DNA of 64,000 nucleotides from Paenibacillus terrae (lineage in GTDB: Bacteria > Bacillota > Bacilli > Paenibacillales > Paenibacillaceae), in the NCBI RefSeq assembly GCF_000943545.1, contig NZ_JTHP01000013.1, positions 39,091 through 103,090 on the forward strand, given 5' to 3'. Within the stretch, counting starts at the first letter, position 1. Each line of letters opens with the position of its first letter. This document shows, piece after piece, positions 35,790 through 44,703 of the stretch. Made by a program: the position numbers and the translations under genes. The notes below the pieces were generated by a model, which made no database searches, was not told the origin of the DNA, and saw only the letters and a program-made list of their open reading frames with translations.

Positions 35790-35840
35790 TTGCGGGTAGG
35801 GGTAGTACCAGCGTCGCTGTCACCATGGGCAAAGTAGATG
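35772..35840. repeat. Tn3-type ends: inner right-end part abutting a left-end repeat (L2)
   Basis: 35772-35798 is identical to 60027-60053 (the inner part of a right end, containing CACATACATTTGCGGGTA). It abuts GGGGTAGTACCAGCGTCGCT (35799-35818), which continues to GCAAAGTAGATG at 35840, the left-end form seen at 33749. So two element ends are fused here. Confidence 0.65.
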
Positions 35841-36208
35841 GATAAATATGTTAAATATAAGTTCTGGGAATTTCGCTATGATTGGAGAAATACCAGCGTC
35901 TCAAACGTATGGAATAAACCTACATTTATCTTGTTGAGTTGTTTACGTTAATGGGCAAAGACAGAGCTAGGCTGCCGACATTGATCGGCAGCCTAGTCTT
36001 AGTTGGAGATTGAACTATCGTTTCCCGTTAGTTTAATGATCTGACTTTTTTCTTCATCATGACATCAAGAAAATATAGTAAAGTGTGCATATTAGCTTTT
36101 ACCCCAATATGCACACGCCATCAACATATTTACAGTTAGATACCGTTCTTTTGATAATTTTTCTTGCTACCCGTCCGTGTTATTCTCAGTCTATCTTAGC
36201 TTTTTAAA
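35841..36208. other. Intergenic stretch, no gene seen
   Basis: AT-rich. GCTAGGCTGCCGAC...GTCGGCAGCCTAGT style inverted sequence near 35968-35998 (AGGCTGCCGACATTGATCGG CAGCCT) could be a hairpin terminator. Nothing else recognisable. Confidence 0.4.
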
Positions 36209-36540
36209 CTAATCGAATAACGCATGAATTTCTTTATAGGATACATCCCCGTTTATTGACATCGTTACGAAAGTCACGACTTCATAATTTGAAAACAAGT
36301 AATCCTGAGACTCAAAACCTAAGAGTTGAAAAAAATTTTTCCTTTTAATTCTTTGATTATTATTAAGAAATTTAGGGTTAACTTCTTCAATATTCAGGCA
36401 AATCCGATAGTTAGAGTATTTATTTATTATCTCATTAACAACTGCTTTCCCGTACCCTTTATTTTGATATGCTTTACTAATTGCCAAATACAATATGTAA
36501 AGCATATCGTTTTTTACGATTAGATAATTCTGTTTAGTGA
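36209..36540 (-). pseudogene. GNAT-family acetyltransferase, 5'-truncated
   Basis: 98 or more codons: LYLAISKAYQNKGYGKAVVN is the acetyl-CoA loop (motif A: Q-x-x-G-Y-G), followed by YRICLNIEEVNP and NFFQLLGFES (motif B, Gly-Phe). Upstream, the frame stays open (TKQNYLIVKND) into the repeat array at 36540 with no start. So the N-terminal strand-helix region of about 40 residues is lost at the repeat boundary. Substrate unknown. Confidence 0.65.
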
Positions 36541-36695
36541 CATTAAAGTTGGTACCTTAAAAACTCAGTAATTTCAACTTTTTGATGTTTTTTGCCTCTT
36601 CACTAAATTACATTAAAGTTGGTACTTGCAAATAGGGAACCCATAACACGATTACATTAAAGTTAGTACCTGTGATTTACATTATAGTTGGTATC
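36540..36695 (+). repeat. Array of four 17-bp repeats, possible transposon-end binding sites
   Basis: ACATTAAAGTTGGTACC at 36540, 36610 (last base differs), 36654 (GTTAGTACC) and 36679 (ACATTATAGTTGGTATC). Spacing is irregular: 70, 44, 25 bp. The first copy is preceded by TTTAGTG. A related copy is at 44938-44954. Irregular arrays of short repeats next to a TGACA tip are the layout of Tn7-like/TniA-type transposon ends; this is inference. Confidence 0.6.
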
Positions 36696-36874
36696 TCAAC
36701 CCATAGAGAAAGTGTGTTTGTAATCCCTTCATACTTCAAATAAGCACTGTTAATTTACTTCGTCGCGTCTCTCTTTCCAAACTTGGAGGTGCGGCCATTG
36801 ATTGCAGTGTAACATGGCTTAGGACGATTAAAAAAAGGGCCAGCGAAGACCAGCCCAGAATTCGTTAATGTTAA
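36696..36874. other. Spacer between repeat array and cluster 2
   Basis: No gene. An AAAAAAGGGCCAGCGAAGACCAGCCC stretch near 36832-36856 sits downstream of the OYE gene and could form a weak terminator hairpin (GGCTGG/CCAGC). Confidence 0.3.
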
Positions 36875-37915
36875 TCAGTAAAGCGTCTTAAGCGCTTCAG
36901 GTGTGAATGGCACCAAATCATCCAATCGTCCTTCTCGAATTTTAGTCGCCCACTCAGGATCTACTAACAAGGCTCTGCCGATGGCAACCAAATCAAATTC
37001 ATCATTTTCAAATTTTTGAACTAAACCTTCGATCCCTGCGTTAGTAGCACCTTTACCTTCTGTGAATAGTGCCATAAAATCACCATCCAAGCCAATCGAA
37101 CCAACAGTAATCGTTGGCTTTCCAGTAATTTGTTTAACCCAACCCGCAAGATTCAATTCAGATCCTTCGAATTCAGGTTCCCAGAATCGGCGGGTGGAAC
37201 AATGGAAAATATCCACTCCAGCATCAACTAGTGGTTTGAGAAATTGTTTTAATTCGTCCGGAGTCTTAGCTAATTTAGCAGAGTAGTCTATTCCCTTCCA
37301 CTGCGAAATACGAAGTACAATCGTAAAATCAGGGCCCACTGCATCGCGGCATGCTTTAACAATTTCTTCAGCAAAACGTGTACGCGCAACCAGGCTGCCA
37401 CCATAGCGATCTGTGCGTTCATTGGTTTTCTCCCAGAAAAACTGATCAATCAAGTAGCCGTGGGCTCCATGAATTTCAATGCCATCAAACCCAATGCGTT
37501 TAGCTTCCGATGCTGCTTGAGCGAAAGCATTAACGATTTCAACAACTTCTGATTCGGAATAATCATTTACATTCCCCCGTGCGCCCATATGCCAGATCTG
37601 AGGGATGATTTTCCCTCCTGCCTTATGAACTTCGGATACTACATTTGCCCAACTGTCTAACGATTCTTTACCATAGAAGAAAGGCACATCTTCTTGATTA
37701 GATGCATCAGCATGATTAACGACAGTGCCTTCCGTCACGATTAGTCCGACGTTGTTTTCTGCTCTTCGACGGTAATATGCAGCTACGTCTGAACCAGGAA
37801 CCCCATTAGGAGACAGATTTCGAGTCATTGGTGCCATCACTATACGATTCGATAGTGTAAGATTCCCTAAAGTAAATGGATGGAATAATGGTTGTACAGA
37901 TTCAGAATAAGACAT
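36875..37915 (-). CDS. NADH:flavin oxidoreductase (classical OYE / NemA-like)
   Basis: 346 residues, FMN barrel. Seen: LSNRIVMAPMTRN, IIPQIWHMGARG, the active-site His pair HGAHGYLIDQFFWEKTNERTD, SIGLDG and AIGRALLVDPEWA. MAPMTRN and the shortened N-terminus match the OPR/NemA-like branch rather than the YqjM branch. It is the third gene of the namA-ADH-OYE transcript in cluster 2, with no counterpart in cluster 1. Expected to reduce electrophilic alkenes or nitro compounds. Confidence 0.88.
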   Translation of the reverse strand: MSYSESVQPLFHPFTLGNLTLSNRIVMAPMTRNLSPNGVPGSDVAAYYRRRAENNVGLIVTEGTVVNHADASNQEDVPFFYGKESLDSWANVVSEVHKAGGKIIPQIWHMGARGNVNDYSESEVVEIVNAFAQAASEAKRIGFDGIEIHGAHGYLIDQFFWEKTNERTDRYGGSLVARTRFAEEIVKACRDAVGPDFTIVLRISQWKGIDYSAKLAKTPDELKQFLKPLVDAGVDIFHCSTRRFWEPEFEGSELNLAGWVKQITGKPTITVGSIGLDGDFMALFTEGKGATNAGIEGLVQKFENDEFDLVAIGRALLVDPEWATKIREGRLDDLVPFTPEALKTLY

Positions 37916-37949
37916 TTAATTAACCTCCACTTGAATGATAGTCAGTTTT

Positions 37950-38990
37950 TTATAAAGTTGATGCATCAATTACAAATCGATAACGTACATCGCTTTTCAA
38001 TACACGCTCGTAAGCTTCTTCAATCTGGTCCGCGTGGATTACTTCAATCTTCGGAACAATTCCATGTTGGGCAGAAAAATCAAGCATCTCCTGAGTCTCT
38101 TTAATGCCACCAACAAGCGAGCCCGCAATGCTACGACGACCTGTAAGTAACGAAAATACATTGTAACGGTCCGGTTCCGCTGGAGCACCCACATTAACCA
38201 ACGTTCCATTGACGCGGAGCAAAGACAAATAGGCATCAACATCCAGATTTGCAGATACGGTATTAAGAATAAGGTCAAACTCACCTGCTAATTCGGTAAA
38301 TGTTGCTGAGTCGCTTGTCGCATAATAATGATCGGCACCGAAACTTAAAGCTTCAGCTTTTTTGTCTTCAGAACGACTCAGAACAGTAACTTCGGCGCCC
38401 AAAGCGTGTGTGTATTGGATGGCAAGGTGGCCAAGACCTCCAACACCCACGATTGCTACTCTTTTACCCGGACCTGCATTCCAGTGTTTCAGTGGCGAAT
38501 ATGTTGTAATGCCTGCACATAAAAGTGGACTGGCTACATCCAGAGCCAATGCATCTGGAATTCGAACAACAAAGCTTTCTTGAACGACGATGTTTTGGCT
38601 ATAACCACCATATGTCGGATTACCATCATATCCAATAGAGTTATATGTTTGTACTACACCTTTCGTGCAATATTGTTCTTCATCGTTCAGACAATACTCA
38701 CATTCACCACAGGAGTCTACAAAGCAACCAACTCCAACACGATCTCCGACATTAAATTTTGATACTGAAGAACCAACAGCCTGTACAATTCCAGCAATTT
38801 CGTGGCCAGGAACCATGGGAAAGATTCCTCCCTCCCACTCATCATAAGCACTGTGAATATCGGAGTGACAGATACCGCTGTATTTAACAGAAATTAATAC
38901 ATCATTGGGCTGCAATTCTCTGCGTTGAATTGTCGTTTTTTCAAAAGGCGCTTTGGCGCTTGGTACACTTAAAACACGAGTTGTTGTCAT
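37950..38990 (-). CDS. Zinc-dependent alcohol dehydrogenase (cinnamyl-ADH type), cluster 2
   Basis: 346 residues, close paralogue of the gene at 15911. Seen: [17 protein letters not shown] and [10 protein letters not shown] (catalytic zinc), [15 protein letters not shown] (structural zinc), [13 protein letters not shown] (cofactor), and [10 protein letters not shown]. It probably converts aldehydes to alcohols with NADPH, downstream of or parallel to ene-reduction. It follows namA by 60 bases and precedes OYE by 34, so one transcript is likely. Confidence 0.9.
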   Translation of the reverse strand: MTTTRVLSVPSAKAPFEKTTIQRRELQPNDVLISVKYSGICHSDIHSAYDEWEGGIFPMVPGHEIAGIVQAVGSSVSKFNVGDRVGVGCFVDSCGECEYCLNDEEQYCTKGVVQTYNSIGYDGNPTYGGYSQNIVVQESFVVRIPDALALDVASPLLCAGITTYSPLKHWNAGPGKRVAIVGVGGLGHLAIQYTHALGAEVTVLSRSEDKKAEALSFGADHYYATSDSATFTELAGEFDLILNTVSANLDVDAYLSLLRVNGTLVNVGAPAEPDRYNVFSLLTGRRSIAGSLVGGIKETQEMLDFSAQHGIVPKIEVIHADQIEEAYERVLKSDVRYRFVIDASTL

Positions 38991-39050
38991 CTGGTTGTAT
39001 TTCCCTTCATTTCATGCTTGTTCTTTGGTATAATATCCCACAGCTTTTGC

Positions 39051-40073
39051 TTAGAAGCCTGTAGTGTATTGTTTTGGAATTTGTGTTTCTTTTCTTAATT
39101 TCGAAGCAGCTTCCAGCGCCCAGTAAGGATTTCTCAGTAATCCTCTACCCACGGCAACCAGATCACCTTCTTCATTACCAATTACGGCATTCGCCAAAAT
39201 GGGATCATCTAGTCGTCCAACGGCGATTACTGGAACATCAAGGGCTTCTTTGATCCCTTTAGCCAGTGGAACCTGATAAGCAGCATGCGTTCCTGGTCTC
39301 CCCCATGCAGCGATAGGACCTTCACCACCAGATGAAATATCAAACATATCTACTCCAGCTGCTTGATATTCTTTGGTAAACGCGATGCTTTCCTGAAGAC
39401 CATAACCACCCTCAACATATTCTTTAGCCGAAATGCGCATCAACAACGGCATGTCTTCTGGCATTTCGCCTTTCGCCGCTTTGATAATTTCTCGACCAAA
39501 CAAGGTCAGATCTTTGCCATACTCATCATCACGTTTGTTTGTAAGTGGAGAATGGAATTGATGAATTAAATAGCCGTGTGCGCCATGAATTTCAATCGTA
39601 TCGAATCCTGCCTTCACTGCGCGAGCAACAGCACTACGGAACTTCTCAACCAGGCCCTTGACCTCATCCGTAGAAAGGGCGCGAGGTGTTTTTGAATTTT
39701 CATCAAAGGCGATCGCAGATGGTGCTATAGGTACTTCGGCATCCTCCGCCTTCCGACCGGCATGAGCAATTTGAATTCCCACCTTGGCGCCGTAGCTGTG
39801 GCAAGCGTCAACGATTCGCTTCAACGCTGGAATTTGTTCATCGGACCATAAGCCCAAATCGAAATCTGAAATTCGGCCATCCGGCTCGACATCTGTCATT
39901 TCAATCATGATAAATCCTGTACCTCCGACTGCTCGACTAACGTAATGCATATAATGCCAATCGGTGGCAACTCCATCTTTGTTATCAACTGAATATTGAC
40001 ACATTGGAGACATCACAATACGGTTCTTCAATTCCATACCTTTTATTGTATAGGGGCTAAATAAATCTTTCAC
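39051..40073 (-). CDS. namA: NamA/YqjM-type NADPH dehydrogenase, cluster 2
   Basis: 340 residues, paralogue of 11944-12972. Seen: KNRIVMSPMCQYS with the class Cys, IQIAHAGRKAED, HGAHGYLIHQFHSPLTNKR and VGRGLLRNPYW. The start is set at GTG 40073 (VKDLFSPYTIKG), which aligns with the cluster 1 start and has GAGAGGAG 8 bases upstream; the ATG at 40121 would add unrelated residues. First gene of namA-ADH-OYE, behind a promoter with the shared operator. Confidence 0.9.
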   Translation of the reverse strand: MKDLFSPYTIKGMELKNRIVMSPMCQYSVDNKDGVATDWHYMHYVSRAVGGTGFIMIEMTDVEPDGRISDFDLGLWSDEQIPALKRIVDACHSYGAKVGIQIAHAGRKAEDAEVPIAPSAIAFDENSKTPRALSTDEVKGLVEKFRSAVARAVKAGFDTIEIHGAHGYLIHQFHSPLTNKRDDEYGKDLTLFGREIIKAAKGEMPEDMPLLMRISAKEYVEGGYGLQESIAFTKEYQAAGVDMFDISSGGEGPIAAWGRPGTHAAYQVPLAKGIKEALDVPVIAVGRLDDPILANAVIGNEEGDLVAVGRGLLRNPYWALEAASKLRKETQIPKQYTTGF

Positions 40074-40105
40074 AAGAAAGACTCCTCTCATTTTTAGATT
40101 ATTAG

Positions 40106-40153
40106 ATGCATGCACGCGCATTTATATATTACCAAAACTATTTCTTTTGTCAA
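40106..40153 (-). promoter_or_regulatory. Promoter and MarR-type operator of cluster 2 namA
   Basis: On the minus strand: -35 TTGACA (40148-40153), 16 bp, -10 TAATAT (40126-40131), then ATGCGCGTGCATGCAT (40106-40121), an imperfect copy of the shared palindrome. Confidence 0.7.
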
Positions 40154-40237
40154 CCCAAACATCTTTTTCATATCTTTACGGTGGTTTTAGAGTTCACCTA
40201 ACTTAGTTATGTCCTGATGAATGCAAAATATACAACG

Positions 40238-40660
40238 TCAGATAGTTTTCATCAGATCACTAATTTTCGTATATAGCTCTTCTTTTTTCAAATTGGTTTG
40301 AATTACTTTATTGAACGTTTCTAATGCATTTTTCAGCTTCACTTCACCTAACGGAGTAATATGAGTATAAATCCCCCTTCGATCCATTTCGCATCCGTTC
40401 TTTTGTAATGCTCCACAACTTTTGGCTTCCATTCTGTTTACTAATCTGGAAACAGCGCTTTGGCTCAATCCCACTTTTTTTTCCAACTGTTGTATACGCA
40501 ATTTCTTTTCGTTCGACTGAGACAAAAAATATAAGACATAAAACTCTTTCAGCGATAGGTCATACTTTTCTTGTAACGCTCGCTCCAGTCCCTCATTGAT
40601 CGCGATCTGGATATAAACCAATGATAACCATGTATCCAAAGAATTATTGTTGACTTCCAA
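40238..40660 (-). CDS. MarR-family regulator with Cys pair, cluster 2 copy A
   Basis: 140 residues; recognition helix VGLSQSAVSRLVNRMEAK, Cys pair in SCGALQKNGCEMDRRG, then YTHITPLGEVKLKNAL. It is most like the gene at 13120, and like it stands beside namA and the NTF2-like gene. The TTG at 40660 (MEVNNNSLDTW) is chosen as start: GGTGGTG lies 6 bases before it and the paralogues align there. It probably represses the namA-ADH-OYE transcript and the NTF2-like gene. Confidence 0.82.
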   Translation of the reverse strand: MEVNNNSLDTWLSLVYIQIAINEGLERALQEKYDLSLKEFYVLYFLSQSNEKKLRIQQLEKKVGLSQSAVSRLVNRMEAKSCGALQKNGCEMDRRGIYTHITPLGEVKLKNALETFNKVIQTNLKKEELYTKISDLMKTI

Positions 40661-40768
40661 AAATATCACCACCTTCTACTTCAATCATGGTAGTTATAAT
40701 CGAATAGCTCGAATCACAGCTGTACTTAGCCGCGATTCGAGCTATTATTTCGTGATAACGTGTTAGTC

Positions 40769-41134
40769 TTAGTATTGATGGAATACTTTAGAAATCACTT
40801 TCCATTGTCCATCCACTTTAAGAAGGGTATGGTAATCAGCATATTCAACTCCAGGTCCTTCTAGAATAATTCTAACTACGGCAACGGTAACAGCAATATC
40901 TAGAACATCAATTCTGTACTTCAAGTCTTTTGCAGGTCCCAACGTGTCGATCAATTCATAGAGATTTCGAATCGAACCTGTACTGAGGTTTCCATCATTC
41001 GTGTACCCATACATGATAGCATCCTCATGAAAAGTAGATTTCATTACATCGCCTTTACCCTCAATATTACCCTGAATGTATCCCTGCATCGTATTAACAA
41101 TTTCTTCATAGTCTTTCAATGTTGCTTTACTCAT
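40769..41134 (-). CDS. NTF2-like protein, cluster 2
   Basis: 121 residues, paralogue of 11533-11904: LKDYEEIVNTMQGYIQGNIEGK, FHEDAIMYGYTNDGN, and the closing EYADYHTLLKVDGQWKVISK. NTF2-like cone fold; function unknown. Unlike its cluster 1 relative it has its own promoter with the shared operator (41161-41206). AGAGGAG precedes the start. Confidence 0.8.
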   Translation of the reverse strand: MSKATLKDYEEIVNTMQGYIQGNIEGKGDVMKSTFHEDAIMYGYTNDGNLSTGSIRNLYELIDTLGPAKDLKYRIDVLDIAVTVAVVRIILEGPGVEYADYHTLLKVDGQWKVISKVFHQY

Positions 41135-41160
41135 AATATTTATCTCCTCTTGTTTTTATT

Positions 41161-41206
41161 TGCTTGCGCATGCATTTATAATATTACTGATTTATTTCCT
41201 TGTCAA
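41161..41206 (-). promoter_or_regulatory. Promoter and MarR-type operator of the NTF2-like gene
   Basis: On the minus strand: -35 TTGACA (41201-41206), 17 bp, -10 TATTAT (41178-41183), then ATGCATGCGCAAGCA (41161-41174 region), the shared operator with one changed arm. Confidence 0.75.
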
Positions 41207-41450
41207 CCATTATTATTCAATGACATATAAATTACGAAATCCTTGCTTACGCAAAATGCGCGTAGCTTTTTTGGTTTGAACATGCCTTGAAACAGTAAGA
41301 AGATATGTTCCCCAAGAGTAAGATGTTTTTGCCATACGTAATGAAGTCAATCCAAAGAAATATCAATAGTTCCATTTGTAGGTTCTGAACAAAATTGAGA
41401 TGATTCCCATAACTAAGAACCCAATGGGAACAAAAGAAAACAGCAGCGTT

Positions 41451-42572
41451 TCAATCAGTAATTGGTATCCATCCTTGCGAAGTTTTAATAACATTAAGTA
41501 GTTTCGAAGGAATTTGAAGTTGGTCAAGATTCGAGACTTTTACCTTCAATTCAATCTGATCTTCCTGCCCACACTCAATCAACTCCACCCAATCTGGATT
41601 TATGATCAATGCTCTGCCAATGGCCACCAACGAAACACCAGAATTCAATACCTTTGCTGCAAGTGACGGATCAGTAACGGAACCTGCCACAATAAGGGGA
41701 ATTCTACCGTTTACATATTCAGAAATCAGTTCCATTCGAGTCTTATTGCTTTGTGTCTCAACTGGCATAGAGAGGACATGATCCAAGGATGCATGGATAT
41801 AATCCACGTTCTGTTCTACTAATCGATCAATTAAAATGTAGGCTTCTTCCATTCTTAGCCCACCTGGCTGAGAACGCTCCTCTGGAGAGAATCTATAGCC
41901 CAAAATGAAAGGTTGCTTGGCATATTGTTCAATCACTCGCTTTACTTCACGCACAACCTCAATCGGGAAACGAAGGCGGTTTTCAAGACTACCTCCCCAT
42001 TGATCAGTCCTCTGGTTAAAAAAAGGTGATAAGAAATTCTGAATTAAAAATCCATGCGCACCATGAATTTCAACGCCATCAAAACCAGCTTCGATTGCAC
42101 GTCTCGTCGCTTCGCCAAATGATTTGATCATATCTAGGATCTCTTCGTGGGTAAGCGCTCTTGTCAATCTTCCGGATGATTCGCCCCAAGAACTGGCACT
42201 TACCAGATCATGGTCTGGAATGAGCTCAGGTATTGCTTTATCACCTGCGTGAAAGATTTGCAAAACGGCAGGTGCCCCCCCTTGCTTGGCAGCATTAGCT
42301 AGTTTTCGCAAGCTTGGGATGTATTTGTCATCAAACCCGGCAAATTCATCGGTAAATCCAATGCCGTTGGCCGTAACATGGGTACAACCTGTAATGACAA
42401 GTCCTACTCCATTAACGCGTTTCTCGTAGTAGGCAACCTCTTCATCGGAAATTGTGAAATCCGTGTTCCCCGACCAAGTTGTCATTGGAGCCATTACAAA
42501 CTTGTTCTTCAATGTCACTCCGTTTTTCAAAGTAAAAGGTTCTAATATGTCCTTATATTTCATATTTTCCAT
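41451..42572 (-). CDS. NADH:flavin oxidoreductase (Old Yellow Enzyme family), SDR-YhfK-OYE operon 2
   Basis: 373 residues, close paralogue of 17888-19009: LKNKFVMAPMTTWSGN, ILQIFHAGDKA, HGAHGFLIQNFLSPFFNQR, GYRFSPEERSQPGG, AIGRALIINPDW. The start is uncertain by three codons: ATG 42572 (MENMKYK, GGAGG very close) or ATG 42563 (MKYK); 42572 gives the length of the paralogue. It is the last gene of the operon in cluster 2, 11 bases after the yhfK stop. Expected substrate class: enones, enals or nitro compounds. Confidence 0.86.
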   Translation of the reverse strand: MENMKYKDILEPFTLKNGVTLKNKFVMAPMTTWSGNTDFTISDEEVAYYEKRVNGVGLVITGCTHVTANGIGFTDEFAGFDDKYIPSLRKLANAAKQGGAPAVLQIFHAGDKAIPELIPDHDLVSASSWGESSGRLTRALTHEEILDMIKSFGEATRRAIEAGFDGVEIHGAHGFLIQNFLSPFFNQRTDQWGGSLENRLRFPIEVVREVKRVIEQYAKQPFILGYRFSPEERSQPGGLRMEEAYILIDRLVEQNVDYIHASLDHVLSMPVETQSNKTRMELISEYVNGRIPLIVAGSVTDPSLAAKVLNSGVSLVAIGRALIINPDWVELIECGQEDQIELKVKVSNLDQLQIPSKLLNVIKTSQGWIPITD

Positions 42573-42582
42573 CTTCCTCCAC

Positions 42583-43226
42583 TCAGATTTTTTGCAATGC
42601 GTCCGCAATTGAGACGTCACCGGCTATCAAATCAAATGCCTTTCTGAAAGTGTGCTTCTCACTTAGAGCAGTTATAATGGCACTAGCCACATCTTCACGT
42701 GGAATACTGCCATTTTTGATATTTTCGGCAGCGGATACCTTGCCTGTACCCGGTTCATTCAAAAGAATTCCTGGTCGGATAATGGTATAGTTTAAATTGC
42801 TACTTTCTAAAACTCTATCTGCATAATGCTTTGCTGCATAATAAGGAAGGATATTTTCGTGCCAATTTTCACGGTTATTCGCTTGAATTGCACTAACCAT
42901 AATAAATCGATTGATTTTTGCTTTTTCGGCAGCTTCAATGGTTTTACCTGCACCGTCTAAATCAATGAGCAACGTTTTATCATATCCCGTTTTACCACCG
43001 GAACCTGCAGCGAAGACAATAGCATCACATCCCTTGGCAGCTTCTACAATTGAATCAACTGTACCTTCCAAATCTGCAAGAACTGTTTCTATGCCCAATT
43101 TTTCATAGTCTTCAGCCTGATTTTTTTTCGAACCATTGCGCGCACGCCATGTTCCTTGCTTTCGTTTAACAAAGTGATAAGCTTTTGTCCAATTTGTCCA
43201 TTTGACCCCACTACCAAAACTTTCAT
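42583..43226 (-). pseudogene. yhfK: YhfK-like NAD(P)-binding protein, frameshift in an A-run
   Basis: MKVLVVGSNGQIGQKL from ATG 43226 and the C-terminal frame (42583-43098, ETVLADLEGTVDSIVEAAKG to the end) are split by one base. The break is in a run of eight A (T-run 43131-43138 on the plus strand); nine would restore RKKNQAEDYEKLGIE as in the paralogue. It could be a real slip, phase variation or a sequencing error. Otherwise it is full length and very like 19025-19669. Confidence 0.85.
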
Positions 43227-43277
43227 TTTATCATTCCTTTGGTTTGAGATTTTCATTGTCCCTAAAGCCAAAGAGGC

Positions 43278-44021
43278 TTACCATTCTTGTGCTGTAGGAG
43301 ATACAATTACATCGTTGATTAAGACATTAGCCGGCTTATTCACCACAAAACCAATGGTTTCTGCTACATATTCGACGTCAATAGCCACATTGTTTAGATT
43401 CTCCAATACCGACTTGACATCTTGATCTGTTACTGTACTTTGCCAGTTTGTTGCGATCACTCCTGGAGAAACCAAGGCGGCATGAATGTTGTACTTCACA
43501 GACATTTCTTTACGCAAACTTTCTGTGATTGCTCTCATCGCATACTTTGTTGCGCTGTAAACTCCATGGCCTTCTCCAACCGCATGTCCTGCTATAGAAC
43601 CAACGTTAATTATTTGTCCTTGTCCTTGTTTTTTCATGTGTGGCAGTACAGCGGCGATACCGTATAATGTTCCTTTAATATTCAAATCAATCATTTTTTC
43701 CCACTCTTCAATGTGTGCATTATCCCACATGGAAAACAGCATGTAGCCTGCACAATTGATCAACGTGTCAACGCGACCCAGATGGTCCATTGTGTAGTTT
43801 ACCAACGCTTGAACTTCATCGTTAACAGTAACGTCTGTTGCTTTGTAATATGCCTTACCGCCATCGTTTTTAATACGCTCAGTCAAAGCTCTGAGTTTTC
43901 CTTCATTTCTTGCTGCAAGTACAACTGTTGCTCCGTGTTTAGCCAAATATAGTGCTGTAGCTTCACCTATCCCACTCGAAGCACCTGTTAGGATAATGAC
44001 TTTATCTTTGATATATTGCAT
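43278..44021 (-). CDS. SDR-family oxidoreductase, first gene of operon 2
   Basis: 247 residues, nearly the same as 19732-20475: TGASSGIGEATAL, NCAGY, VGSIAG Ser, YSATK catalytic YxxxK, SPGVIATNW, and terminal DVIVSPTAQEW. The start is ATG 44021 (MQYIKDK), because AGAGAGGAG stands just upstream; the longer frame to 44126 would run through the promoter. Heads the SDR-yhfK-OYE operon. Substrate not predictable from sequence. Confidence 0.9.
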   Translation of the reverse strand: MQYIKDKVIILTGASSGIGEATALYLAKHGATVVLAARNEGKLRALTERIKNDGGKAYYKATDVTVNDEVQALVNYTMDHLGRVDTLINCAGYMLFSMWDNAHIEEWEKMIDLNIKGTLYGIAAVLPHMKKQGQGQIINVGSIAGHAVGEGHGVYSATKYAMRAITESLRKEMSVKYNIHAALVSPGVIATNWQSTVTDQDVKSVLENLNNVAIDVEYVAETIGFVVNKPANVLINDVIVSPTAQEW

Positions 44022-44081
44022 TTTTAATCTCCTCTCTTGAACGGCATTAAATTCTTTTATAATGCATACATGAATATTAAA

Positions 44082-44126
44082 GCATGCGCATGCATTTAAT
44101 TTAACGGATTGAAAAGGTATTGTCAA
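44082..44126 (-). promoter_or_regulatory. Promoter and MarR-type operator of SDR-yhfK-OYE operon 2
   Basis: On the minus strand: -35 TTGACA (44121-44126), 17 bp, -10 TAAATT (44098-44103), then the perfect palindrome GCATGCGCATGC (44082-44093). Same spacing as in operon 1. Confidence 0.85.
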
Positions 44127-44221
44127 GCCATAATGAAATATTTTTTAAAAACAGCCCTATCATGAACTTTATGTTCTTTTACACAGTTACAAACTATAGT
44201 ACGTATTATAAACAAAAAAAC

Positions 44222-44242
44222 GCTCACTAAACATCAGTGAGC
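44222..44242. terminator. Terminator of the marR gene at 44284, bidirectional
   Basis: GCTCACT (44222-44228) and AGTGAGC (44236-44242) with A-run on one side and T-run on the other, 41 bases after the marR stop. Confidence 0.8.
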
Positions 44243-44283
44243 CCTTTTTTTACAACGCTTTATTCAGCAAATATGGTCAATTA

Positions 44284-44703
44284 TTACATTTTATGAAATA
44301 CACTTTGCAGCGTTGTCAACTCACCCTGCTGAAATTCCTTTTCCAACAATTCATTGAAAGTTTTTAGTGCACGTTGAAATTTGTTTTCTCCCAGTTCTGT
44401 AATTCTTGTATAAATTCCTCTTTTGTCATCTTCGCATATATGTCTCTCCAAGGCACCGCAGTTTTTTGCTTCCATTCTCACAACCAATCGAGATGTGGCA
44501 CTTTGACTCAAACCCACCATTTCTTGGATCTTCTGTAATCTTAGCTCTTTATCTTCTGCATTAGATATAAAATATAAAACGTAGAACTCTTTTAAGGACA
44601 AATCATACTGCTCTTCTAGAGCTTGCTCTAATTTATCATGGATACTAGAATAACTATTAGACAATGACAACCACATATCTAAGGCATCATTATTATTTTT
44701 CAA
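44284..44703 (-). CDS. MarR-family regulator with Cys pair, cluster 2 copy B
   Basis: 139 residues; recognition helix VGLSQSATSRLVVRMEAK, Cys pair NCGALERHICEDDKRG, YTRITELGENKFQRAL. Close paralogue of the gene at 21625, in the same position relative to the SDR-yhfK-OYE operon. It starts at TTG 44703 with GGTGGG 6 bases before. The upstream DNA at 44727-44790 also resembles that of the 21625 gene (shared TTATTGTATCAAGCTT). Likely represses operon 2 and perhaps operon 1 as well. Confidence 0.85.
   Translation of the reverse strand: MKNNNDALDMWLSLSNSYSSIHDKLEQALEEQYDLSLKEFYVLYFISNAEDKELRLQKIQEMVGLSQSATSRLVVRMEAKNCGALERHICEDDKRGIYTRITELGENKFQRALKTFNELLEKEFQQGELTTLQSVFHKM

Noticed and set aside
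36540..36695. Repeat array considered as a CRISPR array
   Set aside because: Copies are only 17 bp, differ from each other and are spaced 70, 44 and 25 bp; no cas genes are near.
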